A DNA stretch of 29,944 nucleotides from JANMDR01 sp043760555. GTDB taxonomy: Bacteria > Pseudomonadota > Gammaproteobacteria > Burkholderiales > Usitatibacteraceae. Within the stretch, counting starts at the first letter, position 1; each line of letters begins with the position of its first letter. The position numbers and the translations under genes are program-made. The stretch is from contig JAYUOW010000256.1 in the NCBI GenBank assembly GCA_043760555.1, positions 1 to 29,944 on the forward strand, given 5' to 3'. Of this stretch, positions 16,935 to 23,352 are shown in pieces. The notes below the pieces were generated by a model. The model searched no databases. It was not told where the DNA came from and saw nothing but the letters and a program-made list of their open reading frames with translations.

Positions 16935-17846
16935 TTAGGGCTTGATGCGTCGACTAGCCGCTAAAAATGTTGGCAAAAGCGCCTGTAGCAACAACGCCGC
17001 CATCACAAATGCGCCCCCCAACAATGCTGCGTTAGAGGGACGTTCCCCGATAAAAACCCACACCCATACCGGCCCAAAAAACGTTTCCAGCAACGCCAAT
17101 AAGCCAATAATTGTGGGCGAAAGTTTCGTGGCCGCGTATACGCATAACATGCACGGCAACGCCAACTGAAAAAACCCTAATCCCGCCAAGAGCCCCACAT
17201 CCATTGGCGTTGCAGTGAATGGATAAGCAAATGGCAAACAAAATAACGCCGACAGCACCGCACCCAACATAATAGCGGGCGCTAAATCAACCGTGGCACC
17301 GCTGCGCTTAATTAGCGTCCAATTAAGTGCCGCCGTGAAGGGCACAATGAGCGCAAAAATAGTGCCGGTGACATTAAAACTCGCCAAAGGGTTGGACTGC
17401 GCGTGTACAAAATCGCCCGCCACCATAATTACCGCCCCTGCCAAGCCCAAACCGATGCAAAGGCAAGTAAGCGCATTAAGCCGTTCACGCAGCAACACCG
17501 CTGCAAACATGCTCGCCGCCAACGGCGCTAAGCTCGACAAAATCAGCACATTCGCGACCGGAATTTGCGTCAGCGCCAACATAAAACAGGTAAACATCAG
17601 CGCCCACAACACGCTAGAAATAATACCCATGCGCCCCATCTGGCGCACCACTGCTGTTACCTGGCCTGGTTTCAGCACATTCAAAATCAGCAACATAGAA
17701 ACCGCACAAAACAACGATCGCAAACAAGCAACTTCCCAACGCCCTGCCTTTTCGATATAGCGCGACACCACGCCAGCACTCGACCATAAAATCGGCGCGA
17801 TAATCATCGCCACCCACGGTCGGGCGTGGGTAAAAGACGGGGGCAT
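16935..17846 (-). CDS. EamA/DMT-family transporter
   Basis: A 303-residue membrane protein with about ten hydrophobic helices arranged as two EamA repeats. The first begins PWVAMIIAPILWSSAGVVSRYIEKAGRWEVACLRSLFCAVSML. The second begins NVTGTIFALIVPFTAALNWTLIKRSGATVDLAPAIMLGAV. LSSLAPLAASMFAAVLLRERL and LALLETFFGPVWVWVFIGERP are the typical ends of each half. Members export amino acids, nucleotides or other small metabolites; the substrate here cannot be told. Its ATG overlaps the stop of the upstream small protein gene by one base (TAATG), so the two are coupled. Confidence 0.92.
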   Translation of the reverse strand: MPPSFTHARPWVAMIIAPILWSSAGVVSRYIEKAGRWEVACLRSLFCAVSMLLILNVLKPGQVTAVVRQMGRMGIISSVLWALMFTCFMLALTQIPVANVLILSSLAPLAASMFAAVLLRERLNALTCLCIGLGLAGAVIMVAGDFVHAQSNPLASFNVTGTIFALIVPFTAALNWTLIKRSGATVDLAPAIMLGAVLSALFCLPFAYPFTATPMDVGLLAGLGFFQLALPCMLCVYAATKLSPTIIGLLALLETFFGPVWVWVFIGERPSNAALLGGAFVMAALLLQALLPTFLAASRRIKP

Positions 17847-18142
17847 TACTTGGATTTTTTACGCGTGAATTTGGGTGTGGCGGCCGATGGGTTGTTAGCT
17901 GACGCTTTAGCAACCGGCTTGGCGACTTCAGCTGCTTTTGGTTTGGCCGAAGCGGCTTGCGCAACCGGCGGCTTCGCGCCTTTTTTAACCGCTTTTTTAA
18001 GCGACTGCGTCAGCGCGCTACTGCGCATCAGACTGCCGGACGAAACCGTCTTTTGATCGCCCAAAATACGTGTAGCAGGGCAGATTTTAAACGCAGGGCA
18101 ACGGTTGCAGGTAACAGCGAGGGCGATTGGACAAAGCGTCAT
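17846..18142 (-). CDS. small Cys-cluster, Lys/Ala-rich protein
   Basis: A 98-residue protein. The N-terminal 30 residues carry four cysteines in MTLCPIALAVTCNRCPAFKICP (Cys4, Cys12, Cys15, Cys21; three are followed by Pro), a possible metal site. The rest is low-complexity Ala/Lys/Pro sequence ending in KFTRKKSK, similar in composition to histone-H1-like tails. I believe short proteins with this CxxCP pattern occur in other betaproteobacteria, but I know no function. It is coupled to the EamA gene by a one-base overlap. The start is the only reasonable ATG. Confidence 0.65.
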   Translation of the reverse strand: MTLCPIALAVTCNRCPAFKICPATRILGDQKTVSSGSLMRSSALTQSLKKAVKKGAKPPVAQAASAKPKAAEVAKPVAKASANNPSAATPKFTRKKSK

Positions 18143-18237
18143 GGTAATTTTCTGAGTGATGGATTAGATGGGTACTGTACACCACGTGTTGGGTGAAAGT
18201 GTAGACGCAAACGATTGGCACGCAAAAAAACGCTGCG

Positions 18238-18280
18238 AACTGCCTGAAGACGCCCTATTATCGGGCGTCTTCAGGCAGTT
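18238..18280. terminator. perfect 18-bp CTGAAGAYGCCC-family hairpin
   Basis: The longest member of the family: an 18-bp perfect stem (arm AACTGCCTGAAGACGCCC) with a seven-base loop. It lies 136 bp beyond the HigA-like gene's stop and 95 bp upstream of the Cys/Lys-rich gene. It can end the long minus-strand transcript from the hydrolase/oxidase operon. The remainder of the 18143-18415 gap shows no other structure I can call. Confidence 0.8.
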
Positions 18281-18415
18281 AGTTAGGACTTTTCTTCTGA
18301 ACGCAATCTTTAGCGCAACGGCTGGCTTTCGTTGCGATTTGCGGGCGCAATCACTCCCACTCGCCACGCATCAACCTAAGCTACAGGCGGCAGCGTAATT
18401 TCTGGCGTTGACGCG

Positions 18416-18718
18416 TCACTCTAATGCCTCGATATTCAGCGGAATGATTTTCGCTACCTCACGCTTCATCGCTTTTTCGGCATGCCAAAGATCGTAGTTA
18501 GCTTGCATGTGTAACCATAATTGCGATGAGCCGCCCAATGCAGCGGCCAAACGCACGGCCATTTCAGCGCTGATATTCGCCTTTGCATTGAGCACGCGAG
18601 AGAGCGTGACTCGGGAGAAGCCTAAACGTGCGGCAAAGTAGGTTACCGAAATACCGGTATCGTTAAACACGCCGTCACGTAAGACTTTTCCAGGATGTGG
18701 GGGGTTGTGCATGCGCAT
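18416..18718 (-). CDS. HigA-family XRE antitoxin-like regulator, no toxin gene beside it
   Basis: A 100-residue HTH protein of the HigA/VapI type. The N-terminal HNPPHPGKVLRDGV is the family signature. The helix-turn-helix is VTYFAARLGFSRVTLSRVLNAKANISAEMAVRLAAALGGSSQLWLHMQANYDLWHA. The start at ATG 18718 is supported by AGGA five bases upstream (caggaaactcATG). In higBA pairs the toxin gene normally lies immediately upstream. Here the upstream gene is the VOC protein, ending 54 bp before, and I see no HigB-like frame, so the antitoxin is orphaned or has become a plain regulator. It may be the last gene of the hydrolase-oxidase-VOC unit. Confidence 0.88.
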   Translation of the reverse strand: MRMHNPPHPGKVLRDGVFNDTGISVTYFAARLGFSRVTLSRVLNAKANISAEMAVRLAAALGGSSQLWLHMQANYDLWHAEKAMKREVAKIIPLNIEALE

Positions 18719-18772
18719 GAGTTTCCTGCTGATCAACAAAATTCGGAACTTGACGATACCCGCATTGATGTG

Positions 18773-19678
18773 CTACTTCCGCAGCACCAATTCCACCATT
18801 TCCCCATCCAGCCCACGCAACACGCCCACCATCGCCCCGAAATACGGGGCTTCTGCGCGTACAGCTGGTGGCGTGAGCCAATTAGCGGTTGCTGGGAAGC
18901 TATCGACTACTAACCCGACTATGCACACGCCCGCGCACAGGTCGCCTTCGTCGCATGGTTTTGGGGTTGCGACTTCTGGAAAGTGATCGACCTCGAATAG
19001 CACAATGCGGCCGTCGTTACAGGTGGAAAGCGCATGTTTAGTGGTGCTGGGAAAGTCGAACGCGCGATTGATTACGCCGTATTCAATTTCCCACGTGCCG
19101 CCGTTTTTTGTACCCAATAAATCGTTATAAAAATCAACGGTTTTTTCGCGGTTGCTGGCACCGACGATGGTGATAAATAGCTCATCAACCCAGCAGTTTG
19201 CTAATGGTAAATCGCTGCTTGGCAAGTCCCCGCGCACTTCGTTTAAGTAGAGCGCTTCGCCACCGGGGCCTAAGGCTTGCATGGGATAGAGCTTATCGGT
19301 GAAGGCCAGCGCTTTGGGTGGGCCGATGATGGGGATGTTGGCATTCACCAAGCGCTGGTGCAGCGTATCGGCGTTTTTGACCGTGAGCTCGAGCGCCGCC
19401 CAGCCTAGATGCGTACCGGGTTTGTAGATTGTTTGCGGCGTGGGACGCTCAATTAAGCGCAAATAGACTGGCTTACCGCTGGGAGGTTGCAGCACGACGG
19501 CGCGGGCGAAGGCAGCGCTGGGTGCATCCCACGCGAGGGCTTCGGCTGGGGTAACTTGGCCGTCGCTGATGACTGTTTGTTCCAGTAGATCGCGATAGAG
19601 TTGCAGCGCTGTTTCCATATGGGGGACGCAGACGGTGCCGTGGGTTAGGCGGGGGGTGATTGGCATGGGGTTTGTCAT
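18773..19678 (-). CDS. two-domain VOC (glyoxalase/dioxygenase superfamily) protein
   Basis: A 301-residue protein made of two vicinal-oxygen-chelate halves. The first begins RLTHGTVCVPHMETALQLYRDLLEQ and continues YLRLIE, HLGWAALELTVKNADTLHQRL. The second begins WVDELFITIVGASNREKTVDFYNDLLG and ends MVGVLRGLDGEMVELVLRK. Possible metal ligands in half one are His in LTHG and Glu in ALELTV; the second half lacks the matching His at its first strand. It could be an extradiol-dioxygenase-like or lyase-like enzyme, or a binding protein. The start at 19678 has no clear ribosome site, and the ATG at 19666 is an alternative. It follows the FAD oxidase gene by 117 bp, which contain a GC-rich hairpin. 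Confidence 0.75.
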   Translation of the reverse strand: MTNPMPITPRLTHGTVCVPHMETALQLYRDLLEQTVISDGQVTPAEALAWDAPSAAFARAVVLQPPSGKPVYLRLIERPTPQTIYKPGTHLGWAALELTVKNADTLHQRLVNANIPIIGPPKALAFTDKLYPMQALGPGGEALYLNEVRGDLPSSDLPLANCWVDELFITIVGASNREKTVDFYNDLLGTKNGGTWEIEYGVINRAFDFPSTTKHALSTCNDGRIVLFEVDHFPEVATPKPCDEGDLCAGVCIVGLVVDSFPATANWLTPPAVRAEAPYFGAMVGVLRGLDGEMVELVLRK

Positions 19679-19724
19679 TCTATTTTGAGGTGGGTGGTGT
19701 TTTGGGCTTCCCCCTCTCTCCCGG

Positions 19725-19749
19725 CCTCTCTCCCGCGAGGGGAGAGAGG
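19725..19749. repeat. CCTCTCTCCC/GGGAGAGAGG hairpin repeat
   Basis: A perfect 10-bp stem with loop GCGAG, preceded by a further direct copy of the arm (CCCTCTCTCCCGG). From memory, this kind of CCTCTCCC...GGGAGAGG element is dispersed in many proteobacterial genomes. It lies between the FAD oxidase and VOC genes and may modulate read-through. Confidence 0.6.
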
Positions 19750-19795
19750 AGCAGAGCAGCGGCGGCGCAATTTTGGAAGACTTGAATAAACTCCT

Positions 19796-21367
19796 TTAAC
19801 GAAGCACATCCGGATTCATCAATCCTTTTGGGTCAAGCGCATTTTTAATCGCATCAAATAAGCCCAAGGCAGCCGTATTTCGGCCTTCTCGGTAGGTATA
19901 GAATTTGCCTAATTGAAAATGGGTGGCACCCATTTCGCGCATCAAATCGGCGGTTTCGCGCTTCAATATGCTTACTGCTTTGGTGGCTTCTGGGTTGGCT
20001 TTTGGCTCGCCGCATTTCTTAAGATAATCGGCTTCGACTACGCGCTTATGGTATTCGGTGTGCGCATCTGGCCAGTAAAAAACGGGTTCAATTAGCACGC
20101 CTTGTTGCGCTACCGTGGTTTGCAAATAGCCTACACGTATTTGGTGCTGTTCAAGCATCGTTTTTCTTGCCACAAAAAACGCCTGCAATGCTGCAAATGC
20201 TTGCTGCGCTTGGCTGTGCGGGAATATGCCGTGTACTGGAACCCAGCGCTCGCCCGCGGGACCAAGCATTGAATTTGGGGCAGAAAACGGTAAGGCACGC
20301 AGCGCTTTGGGGAAGGAGTTTTCGATGGCTTCGCCATGGGTACTAAATATTTTTTTAGCAGCTTCTACTTTGGTGGCAACCTCACCTGCAGTGCGGCCTT
20401 CTACTGATACATGGGCTGAGTATTTATTTTCATCGACAAAATCACGGCCGGTTTTTACTAAGCCAAAGCCTGCTTTTAAGCCCGATTGTTTGACGACGTT
20501 AAACAGCGTTTTTGCGTCAGTCAACATGCTCATGCGCTTTTTGCGTTGCTCAAGCAATACCGGATCAAACGAGAAACATTCAGCGCCAATATTGTTGCGA
20601 GAAATTTCTGACATCGCAGCGATCATTTTTTGCGGGTCATCAAACTGGGCGGACACGAAATCAATTTCGGATTCACGCGGAATTAGCTTTAACGTCGCGC
20701 GCGCCTTCACGCCCAAGGCACCAGCATCGCCGACAAATAGCCCCGTTAAATCTGGCCCGAAATAACGCATAAATGGCGCTGTGTTTTTTGCGGCCGCACT
20801 GCCGGTTGAAAGCAGCGTGCCATCGGCCAAAACAATATCCAAACCCAACACTGAATCACCCACGCTACCGTACTCACCCGAACCTAAAAACACACTGCCC
20901 TGCGATAGCGCACCACCTATCGTCGAACGCAAACCGGACAATGGCCCCCAATATGGCGTGCGCAAATTGTGGGCGCTTAAAATATCATTTAGAGCGCCCC
21001 AGCACATGCCCACTTCCACGGTCACGTACCGGTCTTCCAAGTTAAACGTAACCAATTTATCGAGCTTGGCGGTATCAATCACAGCGCTGTTTTGTTGTGT
21101 TGCTAAAAAACTATCTGTATAACTTAAGCCCCCCCCGCGCGGCACAACTGCCACCCCAGCTGCCACCAAATGTTTAACAGCCAACTGCAATTGCGCAACC
21201 GAGTTTGGCGCTACTACGGCGCTAAGCGACTGGCCTTGGCCAAACACATCTTGGGCAAAAAAACGGAGCTCATTGGCATCATCAATCACGCTGTTTGGCT
21301 CAAGCGCTGAACACAACTCAACGAACCACTCAGGGGATTGCACCGTTAATTTTTCCATGACAGCCAT
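19796..21367 (-). CDS. FAD-linked oxidoreductase, GlcD/PCMH type
   Basis: A 523-residue flavoenzyme. The N-terminal PCMH-type FAD domain is visible in SAVVAPNSVAQLQLAVKHLVAAGVAVVPRGGGLSYTDSFL (about residues 48-90) and STIGGALSQGSVFLGSGEYGSVGDSVLGLDIVLADGTLL (about 130-180), followed by TGLFVGDAGALGVKARATLKLIPR. The C-terminal half matches the FAD-oxidase_C type used in glycolate, D-lactate and alkyl-phenol oxidases. It ends AALGLFDAIKNALDPKGLMNPDVLR, a common family ending. The substrate is likely a 2-hydroxy acid or a para-alkyl phenol; I cannot choose between them. AAGGAA precedes the ATG at 21367. The gene overlaps the 3' end of the double-hydrolase gene by 22 bp, so the two form an operon. 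Confidence 0.88.
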   Translation of the reverse strand: MAVMEKLTVQSPEWFVELCSALEPNSVIDDANELRFFAQDVFGQGQSLSAVVAPNSVAQLQLAVKHLVAAGVAVVPRGGGLSYTDSFLATQQNSAVIDTAKLDKLVTFNLEDRYVTVEVGMCWGALNDILSAHNLRTPYWGPLSGLRSTIGGALSQGSVFLGSGEYGSVGDSVLGLDIVLADGTLLSTGSAAAKNTAPFMRYFGPDLTGLFVGDAGALGVKARATLKLIPRESEIDFVSAQFDDPQKMIAAMSEISRNNIGAECFSFDPVLLEQRKKRMSMLTDAKTLFNVVKQSGLKAGFGLVKTGRDFVDENKYSAHVSVEGRTAGEVATKVEAAKKIFSTHGEAIENSFPKALRALPFSAPNSMLGPAGERWVPVHGIFPHSQAQQAFAALQAFFVARKTMLEQHQIRVGYLQTTVAQQGVLIEPVFYWPDAHTEYHKRVVEADYLKKCGEPKANPEATKAVSILKRETADLMREMGATHFQLGKFYTYREGRNTAALGLFDAIKNALDPKGLMNPDVLR

Positions 21368-23007
21368 GCTGTGTTTCCTTCGCTACTTGGGTGTTTATGT
21401 TCGCTATTTTGCAAGTATATTGCCGTTGCAAACCGTCTGGAAAGCCTTAATAATTGGGCATCTTCAGGGCATTTAATTATAATTTTGCAGCTCAAATCAC
21501 GCGCTAATTTATCCGCATCAAGCATTAACGCTGCTTGCCATAGTGCGCTAAATTGATCACCACAGCGCACCACTTCCAACGCCTCTTGATGCACGCGCAG
21601 CGGCGCAGGTGCGGCTTCAAACTGCACTGCATTAGCGTCTTGCGTTAGCCACGGCCAAAACAGAAATTTCATTCTGACCCAATTCCACGCAGCCAACAAA
21701 TGCGCACCGGTGCTGTGCGGGCTAAGGTCAGGCAATAAGCTTAAAAACTGTTGCCGCTCAGCAGCATCAAGCACCACCGGTTGCGTAAGCGTAAGCGCCT
21801 GCGCAACCACACGTTGCGCCAGTGCACAGCCGACAGCCGCCATCGCACCCTGCGCATGAATGCAGATACCAGTAGCTTGCAACTGTTGCAACGACTGCGC
21901 TACGGCATGTATAAAACCATCATCAAGCGCGCCCACAAACACACGACTGGCACCGTGCTCTGGCAACTCCACAGCCACTCGCAACGTGCCAAACGGCGCA
22001 TCAACTGGAATGGCCGCCGCCGTACCGATTTCATTTAAATATAAGTGCGTGACGGTGTCTGCAGTTTGGCTTTCCGGCTGCAGCAACAACACGCTGAGTG
22101 CGCCGTATTCAGTTTCAATAATGCGTCGTGATTTAGACTGCGCACCCGCAACGGCTGCATCGCTTGCAACCACGCTTGCGGCCGCTGCGTGCTGCGCAAA
22201 TACGGCATCGGTTTTTTCGATCAACACCGGCGCACCACCGGCAAAGCGTTCTGCGGTTACCCCTGCGGGCAGGTTGGAAAGCCGCTCCAAATGGGGCGCT
22301 AGCACATCTTCCGCGCGATACAAAATAGCGGCAGGCACGGTTAATCGTGCGGCAGCGGTGCCGTCGTCATACAAAAACGGTGCGCGATAACCGGCACGAT
22401 AACCATCACCCGCATCCAAAATATCCAAAATGTCAGCGTGCACGCGTGCGGTGGTAGGCGGCGGATAAGCCATGCGTGCGGCTTGCGTTGGGGTGTTCCA
22501 CGGGAAGAATAAATGCTGCTCGCGAAACCGCGCAAACAGCCACAGCAAATGCCCGCCATCCCATTGTGGTTCAAACGGTGGCAAATAACCATCGAGCAAT
22601 TTTTGGCGCTCTGTCGTACTAAAGCGTGCATAGCCATCGCACACCAACGCCGCCACACGCTGCGGATGATCCAGCGCAAAACGCAGCCCTGTGACAGCGC
22701 CGGTATGCACGCCATACACCAACACTTTTTGAATGCCCAAAGCATCGACAAACTTAGCCAGTGCCGCCGCAAAATCAGGAATAGTTGGCTGCAACATTGG
22801 CAGCGGATTTGACGCGCCAAAGCCCGGCGTATCGGGCGCAAACACCGCGTATTTTGTGGCTAAGCGCTCAATCCACGGCAACATGGTGCGCGATGTTTGG
22901 GGGCTTTGATGCAGCAATAAAATGGCCGGACCACTGCCAGCAAAACGCACGAATACATTGCGCCCTTGCACGTTTACATATTGCGATTTAACGACGACTT
23001 TTTGCAC
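21346..23007 (-). CDS. double alpha/beta-hydrolase-fold protein lacking a Ser nucleophile
   Basis: A 553-residue protein. Residues 1-270 are a recognisable alpha/beta hydrolase: GPAILLLHQSPQTS (oxyanion region), FAPDTPGFGAS, elbow VYGVHTGAVTG, acid-region YRAEDVLAP. The nucleophile position is His101 (G-V-H-T-G) instead of Ser, and the usual C-terminal catalytic His is not visible. Residues of about 295-530 appear to be a decayed second copy. The cap motif HLLWLFARFREQHLFFPW (153-170) recurs as HLLAAWNWVRMKFLFWPW (436-453), and a degraded elbow appears at CIHAQGAMA. The start is a GTG at 23007 with GAGG eight bases upstream. It heads the operon continuing into the FAD oxidase, and a TTGTCCGGACAA palindrome lies 48 bp upstream. 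It may bind or transform the ligand taken up by the adjacent receptor. Confidence 0.85.
   Translation of the reverse strand: MQKVVVKSQYVNVQGRNVFVRFAGSGPAILLLHQSPQTSRTMLPWIERLATKYAVFAPDTPGFGASNPLPMLQPTIPDFAAALAKFVDALGIQKVLVYGVHTGAVTGLRFALDHPQRVAALVCDGYARFSTTERQKLLDGYLPPFEPQWDGGHLLWLFARFREQHLFFPWNTPTQAARMAYPPPTTARVHADILDILDAGDGYRAGYRAPFLYDDGTAAARLTVPAAILYRAEDVLAPHLERLSNLPAGVTAERFAGGAPVLIEKTDAVFAQHAAAASVVASDAAVAGAQSKSRRIIETEYGALSVLLLQPESQTADTVTHLYLNEIGTAAAIPVDAPFGTLRVAVELPEHGASRVFVGALDDGFIHAVAQSLQQLQATGICIHAQGAMAAVGCALAQRVVAQALTLTQPVVLDAAERQQFLSLLPDLSPHSTGAHLLAAWNWVRMKFLFWPWLTQDANAVQFEAAPAPLRVHQEALEVVRCGDQFSALWQAALMLDADKLARDLSCKIIIKCPEDAQLLRLSRRFATAIYLQNSEHKHPSSEGNTAWLSWKN
21456..21467 (-). repeat. 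single CTGAAGATGCCC element inside a coding sequence
   Basis: Read on the minus strand, CTGAAGATGCCC matches the arm of the hairpin family exactly, with no complete inverted partner. It encodes the PEDAQ region near residues 514-518, close to the C-terminus of the double hydrolase, a poorly conserved position. Confidence 0.5.
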
Positions 23008-23054
23008 CGCTCAGCCCTCACATTCTACAAACTCACGCCACATAAAAATTAGAT

Positions 23055-23066
23055 TTGTCCGGACAA
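23055..23066. promoter_or_regulatory. operator palindrome 1 (double-hydrolase operon)
   Basis: A perfect 12-bp palindrome, TTGTCCGGACAA, 48 bp upstream of the GTG start of the double-hydrolase gene. Its identity to two other promoter-proximal copies in this window makes it a strong candidate repressor site. Confidence 0.75.
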
Positions 23067-23288
23067 CTTCCTTAGTCTAGCTGCTTTTTTAGTTTTCAAC
23101 AAGCAGCTGGAAACTACCCTTTCGATAGCCAAGATCTTGACAGTAAACAGAGCCGCGCTGGTTTGTCTCTAACTGTTCCCAGAGCGACAATTCTGTTGCG
23201 AGAATCCAACAAAACGCGGCCAGAAAAAAATTCCATTGCGCACGCGCTTGACTGTTAAAACGGTTGCGCCTAAATTTGTTATAGCTTT

Positions 23289-23306
23289 AATTTGTCCGGA
23301 CAAATT
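23289..23306. promoter_or_regulatory. operator palindrome 2 (TonB receptor)
   Basis: The best copy: an 18-bp perfect palindrome, AATTTGTCCGGACAAATT, 46 bp before the chosen receptor ATG and about 12 bp after the candidate -10 box, so it would cover the transcription start. Confidence 0.78.
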
Positions 23307-23352
23307 CTTCTTTTTGCGTTTCTCCACTATGCCTTCTACGAAAGGGATTTTA

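Larger units (their letters stand above)
23008..23352. promoter_or_regulatory. divergent promoter region of the hydrolase operon and the TonB receptor
   Basis: A 345-bp gap without coding sequence. It holds two copies of the same palindrome, one near each gene start. For the receptor a plausible sigma-70 promoter is TTGACT at 23248-23253 and TAAATT at 23271-23276 with a 17-bp spacer. A weak hairpin AGCTGCTT/AAGCAGCT (23079-23108) lies behind the hydrolase-side operator. The middle part shows nothing else I can call. Confidence 0.5.

Noticed and set aside
22341..22841. 166-residue alternate-frame ORF over the double hydrolase
   Set aside because: Its composition (Trp/Arg/Cys-rich) and its full overlap with a well-supported gene mark it as spurious.
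23236..23352. Upstream extension of the TonB receptor frame
   Set aside because: It crosses the operator and candidate promoter, while the ATG at 23353 has a good ribosome site and starts a clean signal peptide.
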